Assembly: GCF_003859945.1 (NCBI RefSeq)
Contig: NZ_RQYM01000011.1
Coordinates: forward strand, 1-64,000
Source of the DNA: Leucobacter sp. OH1287
Lineage (GTDB): Bacteria; Actinomycetota; Actinomycetes; Actinomycetales; Microbacteriaceae
DNA: 64,000 bases
Direction: 5' to 3'
The notes beneath the pieces are model-generated. The model made no database searches. It saw only the letters and a list, made by a program, of their open reading frames with translations, and was not told the DNA's origin. Positions 25,128-33,818 of this stretch are shown here, piece by piece. A program made the position numbers and the translations under genes. The first letter of the stretch is position 1, and every line of letters starts with the position of its first letter.

Positions 25128-25133
25128 ATTTTA
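25128..25133 (-). promoter_or_regulatory. Leaderless -10 box for the DUF4229 gene
   Basis: On the minus strand TAAAAT ends six bases before the GTG start at 25121. Confidence 0.5.
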
Positions 25134-25166
25134 GGATAGATTTCTGCGTGCCGCCCCAGGTTTCGG

Positions 25167-25172
25167 TACGAT
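25167..25172 (+). promoter_or_regulatory. Leaderless -10 box for the PLDc_N gene
   Basis: TACGAT ends six bases before the ATG at 25179. The same hexamer and spacing recur before menG. Confidence 0.5.
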
Positions 25173-25178
25173 TATTTC

Positions 25179-25553
25179 ATGGTTCGATTTCTGATAATTG
25201 GTGCTGTGATTGCCGCCGCGATAACAATCTACGGCATCATTGACGCGGCAATGACCGATTCGAGCCGAGCCCGCGGTGTCTCCAAACCCGTGTGGATCCT
25301 CTTGCTTGTGCTGTTGCCGCTCGTCGGCGCGGTGCTGTGGTTGACGGTGGGTAAAAACCGCGGCGATCTGGCGCAGGAGGAGCCGCGCGATCCAGTAGAC
25401 TTCAGTGATTTTGAGGGCGTCAGACAGAACCAGCTGCGTGAATCACGGCAGCGCATCGACGATCTTGAAGAGCGACTGCGGGAGCTTGACAGCGAGAAGT
25501 TCCCCGGCGAAGAGGACACCCCCGGAGATACAACCCCGGGTGACAAGCGATGA
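25179..25553 (+). CDS. PLDc_N-domain membrane protein
   Basis: A 124-residue protein with two N-terminal transmembrane helices (about 2-24 and 38-57) separated by a short loop with SSRARGVSKPVW, the pattern of the PLDc_N (phospholipase D/cardiolipin synthase N-terminal-like) family. It continues as a charged helix with an R-Q-R-I-D-D-L-E-E-R coiled-coil pattern and a Pro/Gly/Asp-rich tail. No phospholipase HKD motif is present, so no enzyme activity is expected. It overlaps menD by four bases (ATGA), implying coupled translation. Confidence 0.75.
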   Translation: MVRFLIIGAVIAAAITIYGIIDAAMTDSSRARGVSKPVWILLLVLLPLVGAVLWLTVGKNRGDLAQEEPRDPVDFSDFEGVRQNQLRESRQRIDDLEERLRELDSEKFPGEEDTPGDTTPGDKR

Positions 25554-27367
25554 GCGGGGGCAACAGCGGATCCGCCGCCGCGGGTCAGCAGGTTGTTGCG
25601 GGCCTGATCGCGCTCGGCGCGAGTGATTTTGTTGTCAGCCCCGGATCGCGTTCGCAGGCGCTCGCGCTCAGCGCCGCCGCCGCAGAACGTCAGCAGCTGG
25701 CGCGGCTTAACACCAAAATAGATGAGCGATCGGGCGGTTTTTTTGCGCTCGGGATTGCGAAAGAGCTCGGCGTTCCCGCCCCGGTAATCACAACCAGCGG
25801 CACCGCCGTCGGTAATCTGCTGCCGGCTGTGATGGAGGCGGCAAACGCGCGCGTGCCGATGCTGCTTTTGACGGCGGATCGGCCACCCGAGCTGCACGGT
25901 GTCCGCGCCAACCAGACGGTGCCGCAGGCGGGACTGTTCCGCGATTTTGCGCGCGAAACCTTCGACTTTGATGTGCCCTGCGATTTTCTGATCGGCGGCG
26001 AGGTGAGCCGTGAGCTGGCTCGGGTGCTGCGGCGGGCGTGGATCGCGTCACTCGGCACCCCGGGTGGTAAACCGCCCGGGCCGGTGCAGCTGAATATTAG
26101 GCTGCGGGATCCGCTCTCCGCCGCCGACCAGTCGGTTAGCGCCGTGCTGCAACAGGTTAAACAGTTGCTCGCCGCGGAGGAGAACGGGGGAGCGGAAGCC
26201 ACAGCCGAGCCCTCTGGGGCTGGCGCTGCCGGTGTTGCTGAGAGTGTCGCCGGGGCTGGCGATGCCGCCGAGGCTGTAGAACCCGGCGAGCTTGACACCT
26301 TTGTGCTCGCCGACAACCGCCTAACCGTTGCTTTTGCGGGGTCTGGCGCGGGCGCCGCCGCCGAACAGTTCGCGCACGAAGCCGGAGTGCCGCTCCTCGC
26401 CGAGGTTGTTAGCGGCTCCCGCTACGGCCGGGAGGCGATCAGCTGCTATAAAACCCTGTTAGAGGGTGAGCTCGGCGAGCTGATCGAGCGGGTAGTTGTT
26501 TTCGGCCACCCCACGCTGACCCGCAACGTTGGGCAGTTGCTCAGGCGGAGCGACATTGAGGTGGTGGTTGTGGATCCACACCGGGGCGAGCGCTATAACC
26601 CTGGCGGGACCGCACGTTTTGTTTCAGCCGCTACGGTTTCGCGGGATTACAGTCCGGGTTGGCTGCGGCAGTGGCTCGGTGCCTGGGTTGTTGCCGACCG
26701 TGAACTGCGTGAGGCGCGCACAACCGTGCACAGCCCTGACCTGGTTGCGGCTCGCGCGACCGGGTATAAAGAGCGCAACCGCTATGCCCGTGCGGAGCTC
26801 GCGGTGAAGCGTGAAGCGGTTACGCGCGAGCTGCTCACCGACACGGTGTGGCGGGCGAGCTGGCCGCACGACAGGCTTGTGATTGCCGCGTCCAGGCTTG
26901 TGAGAACCCTCGACGGGATTGCCGCGCCGCGTCCGGTGCGGGTGTACGCGAACCGTGGTGTTGCGGGCATTGACGGGACCATCGCCACTGCGCTCGGGAT
27001 TGCTGCGGCCTCGCAGGCTGCCCCCGATGTGACGCAGGCGGCCGGGGTTACCCGCGTAATAATCGGGGATCTTGCGCTTTTGCACGATGTTGGATCGCTG
27101 CTGCTGGGTGACGACGAGGAGCTGCGGGTGCAGATAATCGTCGGCAATGACGCCGGCGGTACTATTTTTGACCAGCTAGAGGTTGCCGAAACCGCCGATC
27201 AGGCTGATTTTGAGCGGGTTATGCGGACACCGCAGCGGGTGCAGTTTGAACAGTTGGCTGCAGCATACGGCTGGCAGTACGAGCTGGCCCGCAACCGCGG
27301 TGAGCTGGAGAAACTGTTTACCGTTCCTGTCACCGGCCCGATGATTATTGAGGTGCCGCTCGCCTAG
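25550..27367 (+). CDS. menD: SEPHCHC synthase MenD
   Basis: ThDP-dependent enzyme joining 2-oxoglutarate and isochorismate, the first committed step of menaquinone synthesis. The 605-residue product shows VVSPGSRSQALAL, the catalytic-region Glu in KIDERSGGFFALG, TTSGTAVGNLLPAVMEA, LLTADRPPELHGVRANQT, and in the ThDP domain GDLALLHDVGSLL with NDAGGTIFDQLE. Residues about 205-245 are an Ala/Glu/Gly-rich insert of low complexity. The start codon overlaps the stop of the preceding membrane-protein gene. Confidence 0.95.
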   Translation: MSGGNSGSAAAGQQVVAGLIALGASDFVVSPGSRSQALALSAAAAERQQLARLNTKIDERSGGFFALGIAKELGVPAPVITTSGTAVGNLLPAVMEAANARVPMLLLTADRPPELHGVRANQTVPQAGLFRDFARETFDFDVPCDFLIGGEVSRELARVLRRAWIASLGTPGGKPPGPVQLNIRLRDPLSAADQSVSAVLQQVKQLLAAEENGGAEATAEPSGAGAAGVAESVAGAGDAAEAVEPGELDTFVLADNRLTVAFAGSGAGAAAEQFAHEAGVPLLAEVVSGSRYGREAISCYKTLLEGELGELIERVVVFGHPTLTRNVGQLLRRSDIEVVVVDPHRGERYNPGGTARFVSAATVSRDYSPGWLRQWLGAWVVADRELREARTTVHSPDLVAARATGYKERNRYARAELAVKREAVTRELLTDTVWRASWPHDRLVIAASRLVRTLDGIAAPRPVRVYANRGVAGIDGTIATALGIAAASQAAPDVTQAAGVTRVIIGDLALLHDVGSLLLGDDEELRVQIIVGNDAGGTIFDQLEVAETADQADFERVMRTPQRVQFEQLAAAYGWQYELARNRGELEKLFTVPVTGPMIIEVPLA

Positions 27368-27378
27368 CGTAGTTTCGG

Positions 27379-28830
27379 TTAGAGCGGCCGGTCGAAGGCG
27401 TCGCGGATCGGCCGGAACTTAATCACCGTCTCAGTGAACTCGCCCGCGAGGTCGGCTCCGGCAACGAGTCCACCGCCGGCCCAGGCTGACACCCGGCGAA
27501 CGCCCTGCCCAGCTGCGGAGGCCGACCCGGGAGTCGCGGTCGAAGTGGCCACCGCGGTGGTTGCCGGATCCACCGCCGCGGGAACAGCAGAGACCTGCGC
27601 GCAGCGCAGCGCCAGCGCCCACTCGCCGTCACCTGCCGCGTCAATCCAGCCAACCGCGCCAGCATAGCGTTCCCGGTCGAAACCCTCGGACGCGGCAATC
27701 AGCGCAACCGCCTGCGCGGTCGGGGTGCCAGCAACGGCGGCCGTCGGATGCATCGCCGCAACCAAATCGAGGCTGCTGATCGAGTTAGAAACCTGCGCCG
27801 TAATATCGGTTGCGCGGTGCCAGACATTCGGCAGGGCAATAACCAGCGGATCACGGCCCGTCCGTAGATTCTCAACCAGCGGATCCAGCGCCGAAATCAC
27901 ACTCTGCGCGGCAAAGCGGTGCTCCTCGGTGATCAGCGGGGAGGTTTCAAGCAGTGAGCGGGCGGCGGCGTCAGTTTGCGGATCCGCCCCACGCGATGCG
28001 GTGCCGGCGAGGACGCGCGCGGAGGCGTTACCGGCGATCACCCGGATCAGGGTTTCGGGGCTGGCACCGATCAAGCCGTCAACGCTGAACGTCCAGCAGT
28101 CGCGGTAGCTGTCGGCGAGGCGGCTGACGGGGATGCGTAGGTCGGCGTCGGCGGGGATCGTGTGCCGCTGCCTGCGCGCCAAGACAATCTTGGAGATTTC
28201 GCGGGTGTTCAGCAGCTCCAGCAGGTGCGAGGCGGACTGAAAATACTTGCTGCTCTCGTCAGCGGGGGTGCCCGGGAGGTCGCCGCCGGCGCCAGCGCCA
28301 GAGCCCGTGCCAAACCCACCCGGGGCGGGGGCCACGGATCCACCCGCGAGCGGCTCTGCGGGCTGCCAGCTGCCCGCGAGATCACGCGGTGAGAGCCCAA
28401 AATCAGAGAGCTGCGCGGCGCTAATAAACCCGGACTCGCGCTCAAAGGCGTGAGCGGGTTCGGCAGCGGTTCTCACCCGGGTTAAAAACCAGCGGTCATC
28501 GTGCCTTTGCAGGGTGAAGCGGGGGACAGTGAGAACGCTTTTTGCACGACTGTTTGCGGCGAAGGTTATCGCGCCAAACGCGATCAGGCCGGAACCGGGC
28601 AGCTGGACTCGGTCGGTTATCTCGGCGCGGCCACAGATTGCGCGCCAGCGGCGGTTCAGATCCTCAAACCGGGAAGAACCCGACGACTCCAGCCGCAGCA
28701 CCTCGCCGACACCAACGGCGCCACGCTCCGAACGCAGCCACACCAGCGGATCCCGCGAATCAGCGTATGCTAAAAGCTCAACCGGCTCACTCAACTCCCG
28801 GGTTGTGACAATCAGGTGCGCTTCGCTCAC
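27379..28830 (-). CDS. menF: Isochorismate synthase MenF
   Basis: Chorismate-binding enzyme converting chorismate to isochorismate for menaquinone synthesis. The 483-residue product has the KIVLARRQR segment with the general-base Lys, GASPETLIRV, LAGTASRG, EHRFAAQSV, LHPTAAV-type MHPTAAVAGTP and ERYAGAVGW. The conserved acidic magnesium ligands fall within these segments. A Gly/Ala/Pro-rich insert lies near residues 160-190 and another near the C-terminus. The start is GTG with TAGGCT six bases upstream. It converges on menD and diverges from menG. Confidence 0.92.
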   Translation of the reverse strand: MSEAHLIVTTRELSEPVELLAYADSRDPLVWLRSERGAVGVGEVLRLESSGSSRFEDLNRRWRAICGRAEITDRVQLPGSGLIAFGAITFAANSRAKSVLTVPRFTLQRHDDRWFLTRVRTAAEPAHAFERESGFISAAQLSDFGLSPRDLAGSWQPAEPLAGGSVAPAPGGFGTGSGAGAGGDLPGTPADESSKYFQSASHLLELLNTREISKIVLARRQRHTIPADADLRIPVSRLADSYRDCWTFSVDGLIGASPETLIRVIAGNASARVLAGTASRGADPQTDAAARSLLETSPLITEEHRFAAQSVISALDPLVENLRTGRDPLVIALPNVWHRATDITAQVSNSISSLDLVAAMHPTAAVAGTPTAQAVALIAASEGFDRERYAGAVGWIDAAGDGEWALALRCAQVSAVPAAVDPATTAVATSTATPGSASAAGQGVRRVSAWAGGGLVAGADLAGEFTETVIKFRPIRDAFDRPL

Positions 28831-28836
28831 CCCAAT

Positions 28837-28842
28837 AGCCTA
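28837..28842 (-). promoter_or_regulatory. Leaderless -10 box for menF
   Basis: On the minus strand TAGGCT ends six bases before the GTG start at 28830. Confidence 0.45.
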
Positions 28843-28896
28843 CCCGGTCAACCGTAAATTTTTTACACTCCAAGCAGCCACTCGGTAAATACTCGG

Positions 28897-28902
28897 TACG
28901 AT
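28897..28902 (+). promoter_or_regulatory. Leaderless -10 box for menG
   Basis: TACGAT ends six bases before the GTG at 28909. An AAGGG run lies immediately next to the GTG, too close to serve as a normal ribosome site. Confidence 0.5.
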
Positions 28903-28908
28903 ATAAGG

Positions 28909-29622
28909 GTGAATAAACCAGATCCCGCAACTAAACGCGCCAGCGAAGTTTCGAGTATGTTCGACAAAATCTCGGAGCGATACGATCTCACCAACGATCT
29001 TTTAACGCTCGGCATTGACAGGCTCTGGCGGATCGCGACGGTTCGTGCCGTCGCACCCAAGGCGGGGCAGCGGATCCTCGACATCGCCGCCGGCACCGGC
29101 ACCTCCAGTGCCTCCTTCGCCAAGAGCGGCGCCGAGGTGGTTGCGGCGGACTTCTCGGAGGGGATGCTGGAGGTTGGCCGCAGACGCCAGGCGCACATCC
29201 CAAACCTCGAGTTTGTTTGGGCGGACGCAACAGACCTGCCGTTTGCTGACAACAGTTTCGACGCGGCAACAATCTCTTGGGGTCTGCGCAATGTGCAGGA
29301 CGTGCCAGCCGCGCTCGCCGAGATGCGACGGGTAGTAAAACCGGGCGGACGGGTGGTTGTCTGTGAGTTCTCAACCCCGGCCGAACCGCTTCGCACCCCC
29401 TACCAGTTCTACACCCGCCACCTGCTGCCGAAGATTGCGGGAGTGATCGGCGGCGACCGGGGTGCCTACGAGTACCTCAACGAGTCAATCGAAAACTGGC
29501 CAAACCAGCGCGACCTGGCGGCGTTGATGCGCGATGCTGGGCTATCCATGGTGAGCTACCGCAACCTGTCCGGGGGGATCGCGGCGCTGCACCGTGGTTT
29601 TGTCAACGCGGAATGGAAATAA
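28909..29622 (+). CDS. menG: Demethylmenaquinone methyltransferase MenG (UbiE family)
   Basis: SAM-dependent C-methyltransferase that completes menaquinone. The 237-residue product shows the UbiE signature YDLTNDLLTLGIDRLWR, SAM motif I ILDIAAGTGTSS (near 54), the acidic residue at VVAADFSEGML, FADNSFDAATISWGLRNV and RVVKPGGRVVVCEFSTP. The length is normal for the family. A GTG start with probable leaderless promoter is used. It is followed 21 bp later by the polyprenyl diphosphate synthase gene. Confidence 0.94.
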   Translation: MNKPDPATKRASEVSSMFDKISERYDLTNDLLTLGIDRLWRIATVRAVAPKAGQRILDIAAGTGTSSASFAKSGAEVVAADFSEGMLEVGRRRQAHIPNLEFVWADATDLPFADNSFDAATISWGLRNVQDVPAALAEMRRVVKPGGRVVVCEFSTPAEPLRTPYQFYTRHLLPKIAGVIGGDRGAYEYLNESIENWPNQRDLAALMRDAGLSMVSYRNLSGGIAALHRGFVNAEWK

Positions 29623-29643
29623 GCGACCCGGAGTGGATTCACT

Positions 29644-30708
29644 ATGACAAAAGTAGATATTGTTACCGCAACCCAGGCGCTGCCGGGCAAACTGTTCCAG
29701 AGCGCCCAAGACAAGAAACACGTGAAGGCGCTTGAGGCTGAGCTCGCAAAGGTTGAGGAGGGGCTGCTAGAGAATCTTCGCTTCGCCTCACCGGTTGCGG
29801 ATGCTCCGGCGCGCTACCTCGCTGAGGCGGGGGGTAAGCGGATCCGCCCGCTGCTGACCCTGCTGGTTAGTGAGCTCGGCGACGGCCCAACCCCGCAGGT
29901 GCGACGGGTTGCGCAGGCGATTGAGCTAACCCACCTGGCGACTCTATACCACGATGATGTGATGGACGAGGCTGGTCTGCGTCGCGGGGTGCCGGCTGCG
30001 CACAAGGCGTGGTCGAACTCGGTTGCGATTCTCGCCGGTGACCTGCTGTTTGCCAGGGCCTCTACGGTTGTTGCAGAGTTTGGGCGGGAGGCGATCCTCT
30101 TGCAGGCAGAAACCTTTGAGCGTCTCTGTATCGGGCAGCTGCACGAGACGGTCGGTCCGCAGCCCGGTGAGGATCGGATTGCGCACTATCTGCAGGTGCT
30201 CGCCGATAAAACCGGCTCCCTGATCGCCTGCGCCGCTCGCATGGGTGGGCTGGTTAGTCGGGCGCCACGGGAATACCTGGATCCGGTAACCGCCTACGGC
30301 GAGGAGATCGGTTTGGCGTTCCAGCTGATTGATGACGTGATCGACCTGTCGCCGTCGAAGAAACAGACCGGTAAACGCGCCGGCACTGACCTGCGCGCGG
30401 GCGTTGCAACGCTGCCGCTGTTGTTGCTGCAGCAGCGTGCCGGGGAAGACGCGCAGGCGGCGGATCTTTTACAGCGTATCGAGGCGGGCGTTGCCGCGGT
30501 TGCTGCCGGGGCTGACGCTGAGGTGATGGACACTGAGGTTGCTGAGCTGCGTGCCCACGAGGTGACAGCGGAGACAGCCCGCCAGGCTCGACAGGCGGCG
30601 GATCGCGCTGTGGCGGCGCTTGCTCCGCTGCCGGACAGCGGCCCGCAGGGCGGCGTTAAGCGCGCCCTCGTGAAACTCGCCGAAACCATTGTTGAGCGAA
30701 AGGGTTAA
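29644..30708 (+). CDS. Long-chain polyprenyl diphosphate synthase (trans type, menaquinone side chain)
   Basis: Elongates allylic diphosphates with IPP to the C35-C50 side chain of menaquinone. The 354-residue product has GGKRIRPLL, the first Asp-rich motif HDDVMDEA (near 102) and the second FQLIDDVIDLSP (near 228), followed by GTDLRAGVATLPLLL. This matches GrcC/HepT-type synthases. Small residues before the first Asp motif are consistent with a long product, but chain length cannot be fixed from sequence. ATG 29644 has GACCCGGAGTGG upstream. It is the link between the mevalonate operon and MenA. Confidence 0.92.
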   Translation: MTKVDIVTATQALPGKLFQSAQDKKHVKALEAELAKVEEGLLENLRFASPVADAPARYLAEAGGKRIRPLLTLLVSELGDGPTPQVRRVAQAIELTHLATLYHDDVMDEAGLRRGVPAAHKAWSNSVAILAGDLLFARASTVVAEFGREAILLQAETFERLCIGQLHETVGPQPGEDRIAHYLQVLADKTGSLIACAARMGGLVSRAPREYLDPVTAYGEEIGLAFQLIDDVIDLSPSKKQTGKRAGTDLRAGVATLPLLLLQQRAGEDAQAADLLQRIEAGVAAVAAGADAEVMDTEVAELRAHEVTAETARQARQAADRAVAALAPLPDSGPQGGVKRALVKLAETIVERKG

Positions 30709-30715
30709 AACTGCC

Positions 30716-32161
30716 GTGAGCGCAAAACTGCGTGTTGCCGTTGTTGGTGCGGGCCCCGCCGGAATCTATGCGGCAGATATTCTGCACCGATCCGAGCGTG
30801 ATTTTGAGGTAGAGATTGATCTTTTTGAGCGGCTTCCCGCTCCCTACGGACTGGTGCGCTACGGCGTCGCCCCCGACCATCCACGCATCAAAGGTATTAT
30901 TACCGCGCTGCGTCAGGTGCTTGACGAGGGCAACATTCGCTACTTCGGCAACGTCAACTACGGCACCGACATAACACTCGCGGATCTGCAGCGCCACTAC
31001 CACGCGGTGATCTTCGCAACCGGCGCGATCACCGATGCGCCGCTTAACATCCCGGGGATTAATGCCGCCGAAAGCCACGGCGCCGCGGACTTCGTCAACT
31101 GGTTCGACGGCCACCCCGATGTGCCACGCACCTGGGAGCTTAATGCCGAGCAGGTTGCGGTTGTCGGCAACGGTAACGTTGCGCTGGATATTTCACGGAT
31201 GCTGGTGAAGGATCCCGAGGAGCTGCTCGCGACCGAGATCCCCGAGAACGTCTACGAGGGCCTACGCAAGAACCCGCTGAAGCAGTTGCACGTGTTCGGG
31301 CGAAAGGGTCCAACCCAGGTGAAGTTTACGCCGCTTGAACTGCGCGAGCTCGGCGAGGTTAACGGTGTGGACATGGTGCTTGACGAGCGCGATTTCGAGC
31401 TGATCGACGACTATCTCACCGAGCAGGCGAAGAGCAACAAGCAGATGCTGGTTATTTCGCGGATCCTCGGCAAGTGGCGTGATGAACAGCGCGCACGCGA
31501 GGCGGGCGAGGTGCCCGCAGCGGATCGCCAGCTCCACCTGCACTTCTGGTCGAAACCCGTTGCTGTGCTGCTCGATGAGGCTGGCAGCGTGCGGGCAATT
31601 AAGCTGCAGCGTACCCGCCCAGACGGAGCCGGCGGTGTTATCGACACAGACGAGTTCACCGAGATTCCGGTGCAGGCGCTCTATCGCGCGGTCGGTTACT
31701 TCGGTTCCCCGCTGGCGAGTGTGCCATTCGACAGTCAGCGCGGCATCATCCCCAACATTGCGGGCCGGGTTATTGCGGGGGCGGATCCCGCTGCTACCGC
31801 CTCTGGTGACTCCGCTGCTGGAGATGCCGAGGTGCCTGCCGAGCCTGTGACCGGCGTCTACGCAACCGGCTGGATTAAACGTGGCCCGGTCGGACTGATC
31901 GGCGCAACGAAGTCCGACGCAAAAGAGACAATCGACTCGCTGCTCGCGGACTGGCAGGCGGGCGCGGTCTGGCAGCCAGAAGTCACCGAAACCGAGGCGA
32001 TCCCCGCGCTGCTTGCCGAGCGTGGCATCAACTACATAACGGTTGAGGGCTGGCATCGGCTGGACGAGCACGAGATCGCGCTCGGTGAGGCCGTGGGCCG
32101 CCCACGCATTAAGGTTGTGCCGCGCGACGAGATGGTCGCAATCTCAAACGCCGCGGACTAG
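30716..32161 (+). CDS. FprA-type ferredoxin/adrenodoxin-like NADP+ reductase
   Basis: FAD enzyme moving electrons between NADPH and ferredoxin. The 481-residue product has VVGAGPAGIYAADIL (near 8), LPAPYGLVRYGVAPDHPRIK, VVGNGNVALDISRML (NADP-binding GxGxxA/G variant), the GRKGP loop and YATGWIKRGPVGLIGATKSDA. These are hallmarks of the adrenodoxin reductase/FprA group in actinobacteria. GTG 30716, seven bases after the stop of the polyprenyl synthase with AAAGGG upstream, is preferred over an overlapping TTG at 30689. An Ala/Gly-rich insert lies near residue 365. Confidence 0.92.
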   Translation: MSAKLRVAVVGAGPAGIYAADILHRSERDFEVEIDLFERLPAPYGLVRYGVAPDHPRIKGIITALRQVLDEGNIRYFGNVNYGTDITLADLQRHYHAVIFATGAITDAPLNIPGINAAESHGAADFVNWFDGHPDVPRTWELNAEQVAVVGNGNVALDISRMLVKDPEELLATEIPENVYEGLRKNPLKQLHVFGRKGPTQVKFTPLELRELGEVNGVDMVLDERDFELIDDYLTEQAKSNKQMLVISRILGKWRDEQRAREAGEVPAADRQLHLHFWSKPVAVLLDEAGSVRAIKLQRTRPDGAGGVIDTDEFTEIPVQALYRAVGYFGSPLASVPFDSQRGIIPNIAGRVIAGADPAATASGDSAAGDAEVPAEPVTGVYATGWIKRGPVGLIGATKSDAKETIDSLLADWQAGAVWQPEVTETEAIPALLAERGINYITVEGWHRLDEHEIALGEAVGRPRIKVVPRDEMVAISNAAD

Positions 32162-32301
32162 CGCGCCGACGCAGCGCCGCCGCGCGCCCGCGCCAAGCCG
32201 CGCAGGCCCAAGCGACGCAGCACCCGCTGTGACGGGATCCACTCGCCGCAGCACCCACCGCTTAACCCGCGCCAGTCTTTGAGGCACAGCAGAAAACAAA
32301 A

Positions 32302-32307
32302 TATACT
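32302..32307 (+). promoter_or_regulatory. Leaderless -10 box for pyrE
   Basis: TATACT ends seven bases before the ATG at 32315. Confidence 0.55.
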
Positions 32308-32314
32308 GTTAGCT

Positions 32315-32869
32315 ATGACAAGCGCACGAGAGCAACTTATTGAACTGATCAAAACCGAGGCTGTTTTCCACGGTGATTTCACCCTCACGAGCGGTAAAAA
32401 AGCGACCTACTACATTGACCTGCGCAAGCTCAGTCTCGACCACCGTGCAGCCCCGCTGATCGGTCAGGTGATGCTCGATCTAATCTCCGATATTGATGGC
32501 ATCGTCGCCGTTGGCGGTTTGACCATGGGGGCGGATCCAATCGCCTCCGCCGTGCTGCACCAGGGCGCAGCGCGTGGGCTCAACTACGACGCCTTCGTTG
32601 TGCGCAAGGAGCCGAAGGATCACGGTCGCGGCCGTCAGGTTGAGGGCCCGGACCTTGCTGGTAAGCGCGTAATCGTGCTGGAGGACACATCAACAACCGG
32701 TGGCTCACCGCTGCAGGCGATTGCGGCGCTGGAAAAGGTTGGTGCCGAGGTTGCCGGGGTTGCGGTTGTTGTGGATCGCCAGGCACCGGCGAAAGAGCGA
32801 ATCGAGGCGGCAGGCTACGAGTACCGTTACGCGATCGGGCTCGATGATCTGGGGCTTGACCCACAATAA
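32315..32869 (+). CDS. pyrE: Orotate phosphoribosyltransferase
   Basis: Transfers phosphoribose from PRPP to orotate in UMP synthesis. The 184-residue product has FTLTSGKKATYYIDLRKL, VGGLTMGADPIA, the catalytic-loop region VRKEPKDHGRGRQVEG and the PRPP motif VIVLEDTSTTGGS (near 118). All are typical of PyrE. The ATG at 32315 (MTSAREQ) is chosen over an upstream frame start; it directly follows a -10 box. The following gene starts 69 bp downstream. Confidence 0.95.
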   Translation: MTSAREQLIELIKTEAVFHGDFTLTSGKKATYYIDLRKLSLDHRAAPLIGQVMLDLISDIDGIVAVGGLTMGADPIASAVLHQGAARGLNYDAFVVRKEPKDHGRGRQVEGPDLAGKRVIVLEDTSTTGGSPLQAIAALEKVGAEVAGVAVVVDRQAPAKERIEAAGYEYRYAIGLDDLGLDPQ

Positions 32870-32938
32870 TTCACCCCGCAATAATTACTTCTGTGGTTGT
32901 TGAACTAGAGACGGCCCACAACAGAATTGAGGGGTGCG

Positions 32939-33712
32939 GTGCATAACGCGATTAAGCTTGTTTTGATCGGCCTTGCGACCGGTGTTTTTGGCGGTTTGTT
33001 CGGGATCGGCGGCGGGGTTCTGATGGTTCCCGCGCTGGTCTTTCTAATGGGATTCGATCAGCGCCGCGCGGTCGGAACAACCCCGATCGCGATGCTCCCG
33101 GCCGCAACCGCGGGACTCATCTCCTACGCGCTGCAGGGCGGTTTCGACTGGCGGGCAGCAATTGCGCTGTCAATCGGTGTAATCGTGGGCGCGCGGATCG
33201 GTTTGCGGCTGCTCAACAAGCTGAGCTTACGGGCGCTGGAGATCGGCTTCTTCGTGTTCCTGCTGCTGTCAATCGTCAGCCTCTGGGTTGTTGTGCCGTC
33301 GCGTGACGACACCATCAACATGACCCCGCTGGTGTTTGTGCTGCTGCTGGTGTTCGGTCTAATCCCGGGGCTCGCGATGTCACTGCTCGGGGTTGGCGGC
33401 GGCATTATCGCGATCCCGGTGCTGATGGTCGGTTTTAACGCGAGTGATCTCATCGCCAAGGGAACATCCCTCTGCATGGTTATCACCGGCGCGATAACCT
33501 CCGCAAGCAAGAACATTCGCATGGGCAACGCCGACATTAAAGCCGGTGCGATCCTCGGTGTTAGCGCGGCGCTTGTGTCACCGTTCAGTGTGCAACTGGC
33601 GGTGCTGCTCAGCCCCCAGGTCGCAAACATTCTGTTCTCGCTGTTCCTCGCGTTCGTCGCCTCACAGTACCTGGTGAGGATCCTGAAACAGCGCAAAACC
33701 GCCGCTAAATAG
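32939..33712 (+). CDS. TauE/SafE-family sulfite/sulfonate exporter-like membrane protein
   Basis: A 257-residue polytopic protein with about eight hydrophobic segments arranged as two similar halves. The duplicated signature is visible: GVFGGLFGIGGGVLMVPAL near the N-terminus and SLLGVGGGIIAIPVLMV in the second half. The family includes putative sulfite, sulfoacetate and other anion exporters; the substrate here cannot be told. GTG 32939 with GAGGGG upstream is preferred over TTG 32927. No sulfur genes adjoin it. Confidence 0.85.
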   Translation: MHNAIKLVLIGLATGVFGGLFGIGGGVLMVPALVFLMGFDQRRAVGTTPIAMLPAATAGLISYALQGGFDWRAAIALSIGVIVGARIGLRLLNKLSLRALEIGFFVFLLLSIVSLWVVVPSRDDTINMTPLVFVLLLVFGLIPGLAMSLLGVGGGIIAIPVLMVGFNASDLIAKGTSLCMVITGAITSASKNIRMGNADIKAGAILGVSAALVSPFSVQLAVLLSPQVANILFSLFLAFVASQYLVRILKQRKTAAK

Positions 33713-33818
33713 CGACGGTTTGAAGCGCGGTGCCGGGGTGGATCCGCACCCCGCCGCCCGGTGCTTACCGCGGCCAGAGGCTCACCCGCTGCCCGCTGCC
33801 CGCAACCGGGGCCGGCAG

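Noticed and set aside
31262-32071. 269-residue antisense frame over the FprA-type reductase
   Set aside because: Shadow of a gene with clear motifs; no independent evidence.
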